Of a DNA stretch of 64,000 nucleotides, positions 45,995-55,936 are shown piece after piece; the first letter of the stretch is position 1; each line of letters starts with the position of its first letter. The notes under the pieces were generated by a model that had not been told where the DNA came from, searched no databases, and saw only the letters and a list, made by a program, of their open reading frames with translations. This stretch comes from Pseudomonas reinekei (GTDB lineage: Bacteria > Pseudomonadota > Gammaproteobacteria > Pseudomonadales > Pseudomonadaceae). The translations under genes were made by a program, and so were the position numbers. The DNA lies in NCBI RefSeq assembly GCF_001945365.1, contig NZ_MSTQ01000001.1:248001-312000 (forward strand). The letters are read 5' to 3'.

Positions 45995-46023
45995 ATGCCG
46001 CCAAAGCATCGCTTTGGCGGCAT
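45995..46023 (-). terminator. Strong hairpin, probable terminator
   Basis: A perfect 13-bp stem ATGCCGCCAAAGC with a 3-nt loop lies 24 nt after the stop of the minus-strand lipoprotein gene at 46047-46403. Only a weak T-rich stretch follows, so it may act as a terminator or mRNA stabiliser. Confidence 0.7.
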
Positions 46024-46046
46024 CGATCTTTATGCTCGACAGTTTA

Positions 46047-46403
46047 TCAGCCAGAAATGCAGGCTGTGGCAGCATTGCGCACATCCCGGGGGCGTAGCGG
46101 CACATTGGAGATACGTTCATGTAACTTGATGCTGCTGCCACCGGACCGTTCTTCGATATCAAAAACGGCGGCCGGACCGGACGAAAGCTTTTGCGGAACG
46201 ATCACCCGCACACCGTCTTTCTGCGGCTCGACTTGCAAGGCGCCTCGACTGCTGGCGAGCTTTTCGCTCAGGCATTGCGCGTACTCGTGGGGTTTCTTGC
46301 CTGAAATCACACTCATGGTGGGCAGCGACTCGTTAATGTCCTCGACGCTTGCACAACCATTCAATGCCAAGACCAATGGCAGGACCCACGCACCCCACTT
46401 CAT
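46047..46403 (-). CDS. Small lipoprotein, 118 aa
   Basis: GGAGG lies 6 nt before the ATG at 46403. MKWGAWVLPLVLALNGCASV carries a lipobox (ALNGC), predicting a lipid-anchored protein of about 100 residues. The mature part has two cysteines (YAQCLSEKL and TACISG). DGVRVIVPQKLSSGPAAVFDIEE suggests a small beta-rich domain. Function unknown. Confidence 0.85.
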   Translation of the reverse strand: MKWGAWVLPLVLALNGCASVEDINESLPTMSVISGKKPHEYAQCLSEKLASSRGALQVEPQKDGVRVIVPQKLSSGPAAVFDIEERSGGSSIKLHERISNVPLRPRDVRNAATACISG

Positions 46404-46612
46404 ACAAAACCTCCGATAAAGATCGTCCGACAGCAGCGATGCGGTTTTTCTCCGAGGCCTGGTGCATTTATCTCTCACGGGATGCGAAATAACTGTTTTT
46501 AATTGTCAAACCGCGGCCCGGTGGCCGGATTTTCAGACGCCAGGGCTGATAAACTGCGCCCATTGACCTGTATGGTTTTGATTTTGTAGTAAAAGCCCTT
46601 CTGGAGGCGCCC

Positions 46613-46915
46613 ATGAAATTTATTCACCAGCGCGAGCACCTCAACGAAGACGACATCGTCGTCATTCAATGCTCGCAGATGTGCAACATCCGTTTGATGA
46701 ACGACGCCAACTTCCGCAGTTTTAAAAATGGCGGCCGCCACACTTACCACGGCGGCGCGTTCGATACGTTCCCGGCCCGCATCACTGCGCCGAGCACCGG
46801 TTTCTGGAACATCACCATCGACACCGTCAACCGTCGGGCGATCAGCGTGACCCGCAAACCGACTTTGACCCATTCGATCAAGATCATCCGCCGCTCCAGC
46901 TCGAAACTGAGCTGA
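46613..46915 (+). CDS. DUF1883-family protein
   Basis: 100 residues with GGAGG 5 nt before the ATG. MKFIHQREHLNEDDIVVIQC, the central GGRHTYHGGAFDTFPARITAP and GFWNITIDTVN agree with the DUF1883 family, small beta-sandwich proteins of unknown role. The C-terminus is longer and basic (SIKIIRRSSSKL). It is followed 29 nt later by a 58-residue gene, probably in the same transcript. Confidence 0.85.
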   Translation: MKFIHQREHLNEDDIVVIQCSQMCNIRLMNDANFRSFKNGGRHTYHGGAFDTFPARITAPSTGFWNITIDTVNRRAISVTRKPTLTHSIKIIRRSSSKLS

Positions 46916-46944
46916 GTGACGTTTCACTAAGCCTATAGACAGGT

Positions 46945-47121
46945 ATGACCGTGGCTCAAACGACCAAATACGTCATCAAGTACAAACTCAACGGCGAACG
47001 TCGCTTCGAATTCGCCCAACTGGAAAATGGCACCGAAGCAGAAGCCAAGGCTGCGCTGGACGCCCTTCACGGCCAGAGTGACGACGTCATCAGCGAAATC
47101 AGCGTCAGCAAAGCGCTGTAA
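46945..47121 (+). CDS. Small hypothetical protein, 58 aa
   Basis: The frame starts ATG at 46945 and stops TAA at 47119-47121. It reads MTVAQTTKYVIKYKLNGERR, then FEFAQLENGTEAEAKAALDA and ends DDVISEISVSKAL. Third-position GC is high and the sequence is a plausible beta-alpha-beta mini-domain. AGG lies just before the ATG but close to it. The alkB start follows after only 10 nt, so it is probably the gene ahead of alkB in one operon. No family is recognised. Confidence 0.72.
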   Translation: MTVAQTTKYVIKYKLNGERRFEFAQLENGTEAEAKAALDALHGQSDDVISEISVSKAL

Positions 47122-47131
47122 CTCGAACACC

Positions 47132-47797
47132 ATGAAACCGCCCCTTCTCGATTTGTTCGCTGACGCGCAGCCGCAGCAGGCGCCCCGCAACGAGCAGATC
47201 GGCGAACAATCCTGGGTGCTGCGGGGCTTTGCCCTGCCCTGGCTCGACCGCTTGCTGCCTGCACTGAATACGGTACTGGCGGCGGCACCGTTTCGGCAGA
47301 TGGTCACGCCCGGCGGCTTCACCATGTCAGTTGCCCTGAGCAGCTGCGGCACACTGGGTTGGACCACTGACCGCAGCGGTTATCGCTACAGCGGCAACGA
47401 CCCGCAGACCGGGCAGCCTTGGCCAGCCATGCCCGAGGTGTTTGTGCAGTTAGCGCAAGCAGCGGCCCGGGAAGCGGGTTTTGCCGAGTTCGTCCCGGAT
47501 TCCTGCCTGATCAATCGCTATGTCCCCGGCGCAAAGATGTCCTTGCATCAGGACAAAAACGAAACCTCCTACGCAGCACCCATTGTCTCGGTATCGCTGG
47601 GTTTGCCGGCCATGTTCCTGTTCGGCGGTTTCGAACGCAGCGACAAGACCCAAAAAGTGCCCCTGCTGCACGGCGACATCGTGGTGTGGGGCGGAGTCGA
47701 TCGCTTGCGCTATCACGGCGTATTGCCGATCAAGGACGGTCATCACCCGCGTCTGGGTGAACAACGGATCAACTTTACCTTTCGTACCGCAGGCTGA
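47132..47797 (+). CDS. alkB: DNA oxidative demethylase AlkB
   Basis: 221 residues, close to the E. coli enzyme. The iron ligands H139, D141 (MSLHQDKNE) and H195 (LRYHGVLP) are present, as are the 2-oxoglutarate arginines R212 and R218 (RINFTFR). The substrate-pocket stretch is WTTDRSGYRYSGNDP. It removes methyl groups from 1-methyladenine and 3-methylcytosine in DNA. The start is MKPPLLDLF; no strong ribosome site is seen, so translational coupling to the preceding 58-residue gene is likely. The ada-like gene follows after 87 nt, making an alkylation-repair pair. Confidence 0.96.
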   Translation: MKPPLLDLFADAQPQQAPRNEQIGEQSWVLRGFALPWLDRLLPALNTVLAAAPFRQMVTPGGFTMSVALSSCGTLGWTTDRSGYRYSGNDPQTGQPWPAMPEVFVQLAQAAAREAGFAEFVPDSCLINRYVPGAKMSLHQDKNETSYAAPIVSVSLGLPAMFLFGGFERSDKTQKVPLLHGDIVVWGGVDRLRYHGVLPIKDGHHPRLGEQRINFTFRTAG

Positions 47798-47884
47798 AGC
47801 CCTGGAATTTGACCGCAAGCAGCGGAGTGTGACGACACTGTCGCGTGGTTAATCTGCAGGAAACCGGTCAAGGGACATTTCGCC

Positions 47885-48949
47885 ATGACAACCCAATCGC
47901 CAAAAGTCGCCATCGAAAACGATCCTCGCTGGGCCGCCGTGGTAGCGCGTGACCCGCAAGCCGACGGGCAGTTTGTCTACGCCGTGAAAACCACCGGAAT
48001 CTACTGCAACCCCAGCAGCCTGGCACGACTGCCGAAACCGCAGAATGTCGAATTCTTTGATAGCGCTGAGCTTGCACAAGCCGCGGGTTACCGGCCGAGC
48101 AAACGCGCGGCCAAGGATCAAAGCGACCTCGCCGCGCAGCACGCCGCCATTGTGGCCGCCGCGTGCCGACAAATCGAAAATGCCGAAACGCTCCCGGCCC
48201 TTGGTGAGCTGGCCGACGCCGCCGGCCTCAGCAGCTTTCATTTCCATCGGGTGTTCAAAACCATCACCGGCCTGACTCCGAAAGGCTACGCAGCGGCCCA
48301 TCGCTCCCGGCGGGTGCGCGAGCGCCTCGCGGACGGCCATTCAGTGACCGAAGCGCTGTACGACGCGGGCTTCAATTCCAACAGTCGGTTCTATGAAAGC
48401 GCGGATCATCTGCTGGGTATGAGGCCTGCCGAGTACCGCGCAGCCGGCCACAACAACGACATTCGCTTTGCCGTCGGCCAATGTTCCCTTGGGGCAATTC
48501 TGGTGGCGCAGAGCGAGCGTGGGGTCTGCGCGATTTTGCTGGGCGATGATCCCCATCAACTGGTCTGCGATCTGCAGGACAAGTTTCGCCGGGCCAATCT
48601 GATTGGCGCCGATCAGGACTTTGAGCGCCTGATTGCCCAGGTCGTTGGCTTCATCGAAGCGCCTGCCTTGGGCCTGGATTTGCCGCTGGACGTACGCGGC
48701 ACGGCGTTCCAGGAGCGGGTCTGGCAAGCCTTGCGAGAGATTCCCGTCGGCAGCACCGCCAGCTACGCCGATATTGCTCAGCTGATCGGTGCGCCTAAAG
48801 CGGTTCGCGCGGTGGCGCAAGCGTGTGGCGCTAACAGCCTGGCCGTGGCGATCCCTTGCCATCGCGTGGTGCGTAGCGATGGGAATCTTTCGGGGTATCG
48901 TTGGGGGGTGGAGCGCAAGCGGCAGTTGTTGGAGCGTGAGTTGCAGTGA
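47885..48949 (+). CDS. ada: Ada-like methyltransferase/regulator with degenerate zinc site
   Basis: 354 residues. The N-terminal Ada zinc domain keeps the methyl-acceptor cysteine C41 (IYCNPSS), but the other three zinc-ligand positions are changed: S45, S72 and A75 (RPSKRA). These align with E. coli C42, C69 and C72 at a constant +3 offset. The AraC-type helix-turn-helix (LADAAGLSSFHFHRVFKTIT) and the C-terminal O6-methylguanine methyltransferase domain with IPCHRV (C325) are intact. DNA O6-methylguanine repair should work. Zinc-dependent methyl-phosphotriester sensing, which normally switches Ada into an activator, probably does not. It lies 87 nt downstream of alkB. Confidence 0.93.
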   Translation: MTTQSPKVAIENDPRWAAVVARDPQADGQFVYAVKTTGIYCNPSSLARLPKPQNVEFFDSAELAQAAGYRPSKRAAKDQSDLAAQHAAIVAAACRQIENAETLPALGELADAAGLSSFHFHRVFKTITGLTPKGYAAAHRSRRVRERLADGHSVTEALYDAGFNSNSRFYESADHLLGMRPAEYRAAGHNNDIRFAVGQCSLGAILVAQSERGVCAILLGDDPHQLVCDLQDKFRRANLIGADQDFERLIAQVVGFIEAPALGLDLPLDVRGTAFQERVWQALREIPVGSTASYADIAQLIGAPKAVRAVAQACGANSLAVAIPCHRVVRSDGNLSGYRWGVERKRQLLERELQ

Positions 48950-48968
48950 ATTGTGCGGATCACAAAAT

Positions 48969-49005
48969 CAACAGATCGCAGCCTTCGGCAGCGCCTACAG
49001 GGGGC
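48969..49005. repeat. REP-like fragment (GCAGCCTTCGGCAGC type)
   Basis: CAGATCGCAGCCTTCGGCAG followed by a short CTACAGG tail resembles a dispersed Pseudomonas intergenic element. It lies in the 79-bp gap between convergent genes. The dyad is imperfect. Confidence 0.45.
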
Positions 49006-49028
49006 AGCTGCCGCGGGTTGCGGAGTGT

Positions 49029-50012
49029 TTAGCGATTCACGTCGACGACGACCCGTCCGCGTAACTGTCCGGCGAGCAAACGGGGCGCCGCGTCGATCGC
49101 TTCGCTCAAACCGATTTCGTGGCTGATCAGCGGCAACAGACTGAAATCCAGATCCTGAGCCAGACGGCGCCAGGCTTCCACTCGTTTGGCCTTGGGTTGC
49201 GTCACGCTGTTGATACCCGCAAGGGTCACGCCGCGCAAAATGAATGGCGCAACGGACGCCGGAAAATCCATGCCTTGTGCCAGCCCGCACGCAGCCACCG
49301 TGCCATTGGCTTTGGTGCTGGCGCAGGCGTTGGCCAGGGTGTGGCTGCCGACTGAATCGATGACCGCTGCCCACCGCTCCTTCGCCAGGGGCTTGCCCGG
49401 CTCCGACAACGTTGCGCGGTCAATGATTTCACTGGCACCCAACTGTTTAAGGTACTCGTGCTCGGACGTGCGCCCGGTAGACGCGACCACCCGATAACCC
49501 AGCCGGCTCAGTAGCGCGATGGCAAAGCTGCCAACGCCGCCGTTGGCGCCAGTGACCAGAATCTCACCTTGCTCGGGCGTGACACCGTTGTGCTCCAGCG
49601 CGAGGATGGACAGCATCGCCGTGTAACCGGCCGTGCCGATGGCCATGGCCTGAGCCGCAGTGAATGCCGCAGGCAGCGGGATCAGCCAGTCGCCGCTCAG
49701 ACGCGCTTTCTGTGCCAGACCGCCCCAATGCCCTTCACCGACACCCCAGCCATTGAGCAGGACTTTGTCGCCAATCTTGTAGTCCGGATGCCCACTGACT
49801 TCGACGGTTCCCGCCAGATCAATCCCCGGCACCATGGGGAATTTTCGCACCACCGGGCTGCTGCCGGTAATCGCCAGGCCATCCTTGAAATTCAACGTGC
49901 TGTACGCCACGCGTACCGTTACATCGCCCTCGGGCAGTTGATCGTCGCTGATCTGTTGCAGCGTGGCCCGGTAACCGCTTTCGTCTTTATCGATCAAAAT
50001 ACCTTGGAACAT
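49029..50012 (-). CDS. YhdH/AcuI-type quinone oxidoreductase (acrylyl-CoA reductase family)
   Basis: 327 residues from MFQGILIDKDE at 50012, with AGGAGG 5 nt upstream. MDR-superfamily motifs are NFKDGLAITG, PGIDLAGTV, GWGVGEGHWGG and the NADPH loop VTGANGGVGSFA, followed by STGRTSEHEYLKQLGASEII. This matches the YhdH/AcuI group, which reduces acryloyl-CoA to propionyl-CoA with NADPH. It is zinc-free. The gene is single and divergent from the nitronate monooxygenase gene. Confidence 0.92.
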   Translation of the reverse strand: MFQGILIDKDESGYRATLQQISDDQLPEGDVTVRVAYSTLNFKDGLAITGSSPVVRKFPMVPGIDLAGTVEVSGHPDYKIGDKVLLNGWGVGEGHWGGLAQKARLSGDWLIPLPAAFTAAQAMAIGTAGYTAMLSILALEHNGVTPEQGEILVTGANGGVGSFAIALLSRLGYRVVASTGRTSEHEYLKQLGASEIIDRATLSEPGKPLAKERWAAVIDSVGSHTLANACASTKANGTVAACGLAQGMDFPASVAPFILRGVTLAGINSVTQPKAKRVEAWRRLAQDLDFSLLPLISHEIGLSEAIDAAPRLLAGQLRGRVVVDVNR

Positions 50013-50258
50013 GACTGCCTCCTGGTGAGAGCACGTGTTGTGGTGGGATTTAAATACCACGTCGCAAAAAAATACAGTACTCGACTTTAAGCCAATTCTC
50101 TTCCCGAGTGATAAACCGATCCTTCGCTGGCAGTGACCAATTGCATCGGCGCTGGCAGGGTTAGCCGGACGAAAACATGGCTGGCCTTGGGTCAGTCATT
50201 ACTGCTACAAAACGGCTTCTACCGCCCTGCCCGGTTTCAATGTCGGAGAACAGTCAAC

Positions 50259-51323
50259 ATGAGCCAATGGCCAGACACCCGTATTCTTGACCTGCTCGGG
50301 ATCGAATTGCCGATCATCCAAGGCCCCATGGCTGGCGCCACCCACTCGTCGATGGTCATCGCCGCCAGCAACGCCGGCGGGCTGGGGTCGATGCCAGCCG
50401 CCATGCTGAGCATCGAGCAACTGCGCGAAGAATTGAAGACCATTCGGCAACACAGCCAACGGCCACTCAACGTCAATTTCTTTTGCCATCAGTCGCCGCC
50501 CGTTGACGAGCAGCGGGCGCAAGACTGGAAAAATCTGCTGGAGCCCTATTATCGGGAACTGGGCGTCGACTTCGACGCGCCGACACCGGTGTCGAATCGC
50601 GCTCCGTTCGATCACGCAAGCTGTGAAGTCGTCGAAGAATTTCGCCCGGAAGTGGTGAGTTTCCACTTTGGCCTGCCGGAAAAACCCTTGCTTGATCGGG
50701 TAAAAGCCACCGGCGCCAAAGTGCTGTCATCAGCCACCACCGTCGAAGAAGCCATCTGGCTGGAGCAGCATGGCTGTGACGCGATCATCGCCATGGGTTA
50801 TGAAGCGGGCGGACACCGCGGGATGTTCCTCAGTGATGACCTGAGCAGCCAGGTGGGTACTTTTGCCCTGGTGCCACAGGTTGTCGATGCGGTGAAAATC
50901 CCGGTGATCGCCGCTGGCGGGATTGCCGATGCGCGCGGTGTCGCAGCGGCTTTTATGCTGGGCGCTTCGGCGGTGCAAGTGGGCACTGCGTATCTGTTCA
51001 CGCCGGAAGCCAAGGTCAGCGCTTCGCATCACAAGGCATTGCGTACTGCCAAGGAAAGCGAGACGGCGGTCACCAACGTTTTCACCGGTCGCCCGGCGCG
51101 GGGCATTCTCAATCGGGTGATGCGCGAGCTGGGCCCGATGAGCGCCAAGGCACCGGCCTTCCCGCTGGCCGGTGGCGCACTCATGCCCCTGCGCGGCAAA
51201 GACGAAGCGGATTTCAGTAACCTCTGGGCCGGCCAGGCGTTCACCTTGGGCGTGGAATTGACCACCGCAGAACTGACCCGACGCCTCGCCGAAGAAGGCT
51301 TGGCAAAACTGCTCCGCCGTTAA
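50259..51323 (+). CDS. Nitronate monooxygenase (2-nitropropane dioxygenase family)
   Basis: 354 residues from MSQWPDTRILDLLGIELPII at 50259, with GGAGA about 9 nt upstream. FMN TIM-barrel motifs are QGPMAGATHSSMVIAASNAG, LNVNFFCHQ, AMGYEAGGHRG with the catalytic-region His, and VIAAGGIADARGVAAAFMLG followed by ASAVQVGTAYL. It oxidises alkyl nitronates such as propionate 3-nitronate, a fungal or plant toxin. It is transcribed divergently from the AcuI-type gene and followed by a hairpin. Confidence 0.93.
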   Translation: MSQWPDTRILDLLGIELPIIQGPMAGATHSSMVIAASNAGGLGSMPAAMLSIEQLREELKTIRQHSQRPLNVNFFCHQSPPVDEQRAQDWKNLLEPYYRELGVDFDAPTPVSNRAPFDHASCEVVEEFRPEVVSFHFGLPEKPLLDRVKATGAKVLSSATTVEEAIWLEQHGCDAIIAMGYEAGGHRGMFLSDDLSSQVGTFALVPQVVDAVKIPVIAAGGIADARGVAAAFMLGASAVQVGTAYLFTPEAKVSASHHKALRTAKESETAVTNVFTGRPARGILNRVMRELGPMSAKAPAFPLAGGALMPLRGKDEADFSNLWAGQAFTLGVELTTAELTRRLAEEGLAKLLRR

Positions 51324-51329
51324 GCTTGA

Positions 51330-51355
51330 TGGCGAGGGAACAACTTCTCTCGCCA
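51330..51355 (+). terminator. Hairpin after the nitronate monooxygenase gene
   Basis: TGGCGAG/CTCGCCA with partial extension around a short loop lies 7 nt after the stop. It resembles the GTGGCGAGGG repeat family and lacks a T-run, so termination is uncertain. Confidence 0.5.
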
Positions 51356-51389
51356 AACCCGTTGCCGCACGTTCCGTTTGCAGGCATTC

Positions 51390-51413
51390 CGCTATATATT
51401 CTGATATATAGCG
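51390..51413 (+). promoter_or_regulatory. ModE-type operator before modABC
   Basis: The perfect dyad CGCTATATA-N6-TATATAGCG matches the known ModE box layout. It lies 40 bp before the modA start, where molybdate-bound ModE would block transcription when molybdate is plentiful. No modE gene is in the window. Confidence 0.85.
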
Positions 51414-51441
51414 AATCACACCCTTGCAACACATGTTTTAA

Positions 51442-52221
<780 letters not shown>

Positions 52222-52902
52222 ATGACGCTGACGAGTGCCGATTTTTCCGCCATCTGGCTGACCCTGAAACTGGCGTCGCTGACGACCGTCATCCTGCTGA
52301 TCATTGGCACCCCGTTGGCGTTATGGCTGTCGCGCACCCAATCCTGGTTGCGCGGCCCGGTCGGGGCGATCGTTGCCCTGCCTCTGGTGCTGCCACCCAC
52401 GGTGATCGGTTTTTATCTGTTGCTGGCGCTCGGCCCTCACGGGTTTGTCGGCCAGTTCACCCAATCATTGGGGCTCGGCACCCTGACGTTCAGTTTTGCG
52501 GGGTTGGTGATCGGCTCGGTGCTGTACTCGATGCCGTTCGTGGTCCAGCCGTTGCAAAACGCCTTCTCCGCCATTGGCACCCGCCCACTGGAAGTGGCCG
52601 CGACCTTGCGCGCCAATCCCTGGGACACGTTTTTCAGCGTGACGCTGCCGCTGGCCCGCCCCGGTTTCATCACCGCCGCCATCCTTGGCTTCGCGCATAC
52701 CGTCGGTGAGTTCGGTGTGGTGCTGATGATCGGCGGCAACATTCCTGACAAGACCCGGGTGGTCTCTGTGCAGATCTACGATCACGTCGAAGCCATGGAA
52801 TACGCCCAGGCCCATTGGCTGGCCGGGGCGATGCTGGTGTTCTCTTTTGCGATCTTGCTGGCGTTGTACTCCAGCCGTAAAACCAAAGCGGGCTGGAGCT
52901 GA
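52222..52902 (+). CDS. modB: Molybdate ABC transporter permease
   Basis: 226 residues starting on the base after the modA stop codon, so translation is probably coupled. About five membrane spans are visible, with the permease-loop motif [20 protein letters not shown] and ending [20 protein letters not shown], typical of ModB. [12 protein letters not shown] EAA motif and [21 protein letters not shown] complete the family signature. It forms the membrane channel with ModC. Confidence 0.97.
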   Translation: MTLTSADFSAIWLTLKLASLTTVILLIIGTPLALWLSRTQSWLRGPVGAIVALPLVLPPTVIGFYLLLALGPHGFVGQFTQSLGLGTLTFSFAGLVIGSVLYSMPFVVQPLQNAFSAIGTRPLEVAATLRANPWDTFFSVTLPLARPGFITAAILGFAHTVGEFGVVLMIGGNIPDKTRVVSVQIYDHVEAMEYAQAHWLAGAMLVFSFAILLALYSSRKTKAGWS

Positions 52903-52905
52903 TCA

Positions 52906-53985
52906 ATGATTCACACACGCTTGAAGCTGAGTTATCCGGGATTCGCCCTTGACGTTGATTTGCAGCTACCCGGCCGCGGCGTCACGGCGCTTTATGGTCA
53001 CTCCGGTTCGGGCAAGACCACTTGCCTGCGCTGCATCGCGGGCCTGGAACGCGCCGATCAGGGATTAATACAGGTCAATGACGAAGTCTGGCAGGACAGT
53101 GAACAGAAGATCTTTGTCGCGCCGCACAAACGCGCCTTGGGTTACGTGTTTCAGGAAGCCAGTCTGTTCCCTCATTTGTCGGTGCTGGCCAACCTGGAAT
53201 TCGGTCTCAAACGCATCCCCAATCCACAGCGCCGGGTCCACATGGCCGATGCCACTGAACTGCTGGGCATCGGCCACCTGCTGGATCGTCATCCGCAACA
53301 TCTTTCCGGTGGCGAGCGGCAACGGGTGGGGATCGCCCGCGCGCTGCTCACCAGCCCCAAACTGTTGCTGATGGACGAGCCATTGGCGGCGCTGGATGCC
53401 AAGCGCAAAAGCGAAATCCTGCCTTACCTGCAGCGGCTGCACGATGAACTGGACATTCCGGTGCTGTACGTCAGTCACTCCCAGGACGAAGTGGCGCAAC
53501 TGGCCGACCACATTGTCTTGCTCAGCGAAGGCCAGGCGCTGGCCAGCGGCCCTATCGGGCAGACACTGGCGCGTCTGGACCTGCCACTCGCGATGGGCAG
53601 TGACGCTGGCGTGGTGATTGAAGGTCGGGTCAGCCGCTATGACAGCGAATACCAACTGTTGACCCTGCAACTGCCCGACACGTCGCTGGCCATCCGCGTG
53701 CCCCACTCGCCCATGGCCCCGGGCCAGACATTGCGCTGCAAGGTACAGGCGCGGGATGTCAGCCTCAGCCTGCACGGTGCCGAGCAAAGCAGCATCCTCA
53801 ACCGCCTGCCGGTGACCATCGTCAGTGAAATGAATGCCGACAACGCCGCCCATGTATTGATTCGGCTGGACGTTGAGGGCACGCCCCTGTTAGCGCGTAT
53901 CACCCGCTACTCGCGGGATCAGTTGAACGTCCATCCGGGCCAGCAACTGTGGGCGCAGATCAAGGCTGTGGCCGTGCTGGCATAA
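52906..53985 (+). CDS. modC: Molybdate ABC transporter ATP-binding protein
   Basis: 359 residues, starting 4 nt after modB. Walker A is [10 protein letters not shown] (about 31-40), the Q-loop is [14 protein letters not shown], the signature is [15 protein letters not shown], Walker B is [12 protein letters not shown], and the H-loop is YVSHSQDE. The C-terminal ~70 residues form a MOP domain ([20 protein letters not shown]) that binds molybdate and may inhibit transport when the oxyanion is abundant. It is the last gene of the operon. Confidence 0.97.
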   Translation: MIHTRLKLSYPGFALDVDLQLPGRGVTALYGHSGSGKTTCLRCIAGLERADQGLIQVNDEVWQDSEQKIFVAPHKRALGYVFQEASLFPHLSVLANLEFGLKRIPNPQRRVHMADATELLGIGHLLDRHPQHLSGGERQRVGIARALLTSPKLLLMDEPLAALDAKRKSEILPYLQRLHDELDIPVLYVSHSQDEVAQLADHIVLLSEGQALASGPIGQTLARLDLPLAMGSDAGVVIEGRVSRYDSEYQLLTLQLPDTSLAIRVPHSPMAPGQTLRCKVQARDVSLSLHGAEQSSILNRLPVTIVSEMNADNAAHVLIRLDVEGTPLLARITRYSRDQLNVHPGQQLWAQIKAVAVLA

Positions 53986-54060
53986 CTTCGCCGGCACCAC
54001 TGCGTTGGCGTGGGGTCAATGGCTGTAACGGCCCCTGATCCCTTGCCAAGGACAATCGCC

Positions 54061-55080
54061 ATGCCCGATGCGCTGCCTTCCGACCTGCACTACGTCGATG
54101 ACGCCCTGCCCGGAATCACCCGCAGAAAACTGCGCGGTAAATTCTGCTATTTCGATCCGGCGGGTCAACGCATTACCGACCCCGAGGAAGTCCGGCGCAT
54201 CAATGCCCTCGCCGTACCGCCGGCCTACACCGACGTGTGGATCTGTACCGATCCGCGCGGTCATTTGCAGGCCACCGGCCGCGACGCTCGCGGCCGCAAG
54301 CAATATCGCTATCACCCGCGCTGGCGCGAAGTGCGCGACACCGACAAATACTCGCGCCTGAGGGACTTCGGCCAGGCCCTGCCGAAACTGCGCAAGCAAC
54401 TGGAGGCGTTGCTGGCTGCGCCAGGTTTCAGCCGCGACAAGGTCATGGCCACCGTCATCACCTTGCTCGATGCCACGCTGATTCGCGTTGGCAACACGCA
54501 ATACGCCCGGGACAACCGCTCCTATGGCCTGACCACTTTGCGTAGCCGGCATGTGGAGGTCAACGGCAGTGCGATCCAGTTCCAGTTCCGCGGCAAAAGC
54601 GGCGTGGAACATCAAATCACCGTGAAGGACCGTCGCCTGGCGCGGATCATCAAGCGTTGTCAGGAGATTCCCGGGCAAAACCTCTTTCAATACCTGGATG
54701 AAAACGGCGAGCGTCACACGATCACCTCGGCCGACGTCAACGCCTACCTGCAAACCTTGACCGGCGCCGACTTTACCGCCAAGGACTACCGCACCTGGGC
54801 CGGCAGCGTGCGGGCGCTGGCGGTATTGCGCAAGTTGCAGTGGCAACCGGAATCCGAAGCAAAGCGCCATATGGTGGAGATGGTAAAAAACGTCGCCAAA
54901 CAGCTGGGCAACACCCCGGCAGTCTGTCGCAAGTGCTATATCCATCCCGGTGTGCTCGACGGCTTTTTGCTCGGCGCGTTGGCGCAATTACCCAAACCGA
55001 GAACGCGCAAGGGCCTGCGCGCCGAAGAAGTCGCGCTGGCGATGTTGTTGGAGCAATTGGCTTCTGAGCCGACGAATTGA
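54061..55080 (+). CDS. DNA topoisomerase IB (poxvirus-like)
   Basis: 339 residues from MPDALPSDLH at 54061, with AAGGA 8 nt upstream; an upstream in-frame ATG lacks such a site. The catalytic residues are visible: R142 (TLIRVGN), K179 (FRGKSG), R244 (KDYRTWAG) and the nucleophile Y293 (CRKCYIHPGVLD). It relaxes supercoils through a 3'-phosphotyrosine intermediate and needs no ATP. This is the bacterial form related to vaccinia and Deinococcus enzymes. Confidence 0.95.
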   Translation: MPDALPSDLHYVDDALPGITRRKLRGKFCYFDPAGQRITDPEEVRRINALAVPPAYTDVWICTDPRGHLQATGRDARGRKQYRYHPRWREVRDTDKYSRLRDFGQALPKLRKQLEALLAAPGFSRDKVMATVITLLDATLIRVGNTQYARDNRSYGLTTLRSRHVEVNGSAIQFQFRGKSGVEHQITVKDRRLARIIKRCQEIPGQNLFQYLDENGERHTITSADVNAYLQTLTGADFTAKDYRTWAGSVRALAVLRKLQWQPESEAKRHMVEMVKNVAKQLGNTPAVCRKCYIHPGVLDGFLLGALAQLPKPRTRKGLRAEEVALAMLLEQLASEPTN

Positions 55081-55152
55081 CCTGCCTATTTTTTGCACGA
55101 TGACAAATGACTTCTATAGTTGATCTGTACACGAATCAGCTGCGGTGAAGCC

Positions 55153-55374
55153 ATGGAAGACATATTCGTCGTAAAGCGCTGCAACAAGATCATCATTCAT
55201 GGCCGTCGGGCCGGAGAAACCGATCATCAGCCGCCTGACGCTGCTGTCTGGTACCGCATCAAAGACACCCGCACCAACGGTTTCATTGGTGATGGCTACG
55301 ATCTTGAAGAGGACGCGCGGCGTTACTGTCGACAGCTGAACGCAAAATCACAAGTCACGGCGCGGCAAGGTTGA
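55153..55374 (+). CDS. Small hypothetical protein, 73 aa
   Basis: Starts MEDIFVVKRCNKIIIHGRRA with a modest GGTGAAG site. The middle WYRIKDTRTNGFIGDGYD and the acidic DLEEDARRYCRQLN suggest a compact alpha/beta fold. It has good codon usage. No family is recognised. It is the first of four small genes in a row on the plus strand (55153-56615). Confidence 0.68.
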   Translation: MEDIFVVKRCNKIIIHGRRAGETDHQPPDAAVWYRIKDTRTNGFIGDGYDLEEDARRYCRQLNAKSQVTARQG

Positions 55375-55440
55375 TGAGCCTTGACGGGCCTTTAACGGGT
55401 CTATACTGAAGCGAGCTGAAGGAGCGGCCCCCATCGGTAG

Positions 55441-55465
55441 AAAGCTCGCTCCCAGCGGGCTTTTT
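55441..55465 (+). terminator. Weak rho-independent terminator
   Basis: AAAGC.CGCT/AGCG.GCTTT with a CCC loop and one mismatch is followed by T5. It lies 66 nt after the 73-residue gene. Confidence 0.6.
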
Positions 55466-55502
55466 ACTGCCCTGCCAGGTGTCTTCAACGGAGGTGTTTC
55501 CC

Positions 55503-55733
55503 GTGTCCGAAAAAGAGTCCATCACCACCCTGCTCACCCTGCTTGATACCCGCCAGGTTCGCTTGGCCGCTGCGTGCAAGGAAATCGCCGATTGGGTCGA
55601 CCATCAAGGCGGCCATCCGACAGCCCTTAGAATCCGCGATCGTTTGAACGACATCGAAAAGGACACGCCGCTGATCCGTAACACCCTGTCGTCGCTCAAA
55701 CCTGTTGAGCGTCCGCTGCCACGGTTCAGATGA
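55503..55733 (+). CDS. Small hypothetical protein, 76 aa (GTG start)
   Basis: A GTG at 55503 has GGAGG 8 nt upstream, which settles the start. The protein is largely helical (SITTLLTLLDTRQVRLAAAC, KEIADWVDHQGGHPTALRIR, DRLNDIEKDTPLIRNTL). No family is recognised, and there is no signal peptide or membrane span. Confidence 0.7.
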   Translation: MSEKESITTLLTLLDTRQVRLAAACKEIADWVDHQGGHPTALRIRDRLNDIEKDTPLIRNTLSSLKPVERPLPRFR

Positions 55734-55936
55734 CTTGAGACGGAAACTTGATGCATTACGCAGGCTGACGCGGGACACGTGATCGGCGACAACCTCGTCA
55801 TCGGGGGGCTGCATGCCTGACATTTCGTGCGACTCCCCACCCAGCCACGCGCTGGGATTTTTTTGCCCGCGGGACAGCAGCGAACGTCAAGGGTTACGTG
55901 AGGTCCAACGATCACACGTCGCCAAGGAGACGTTCG

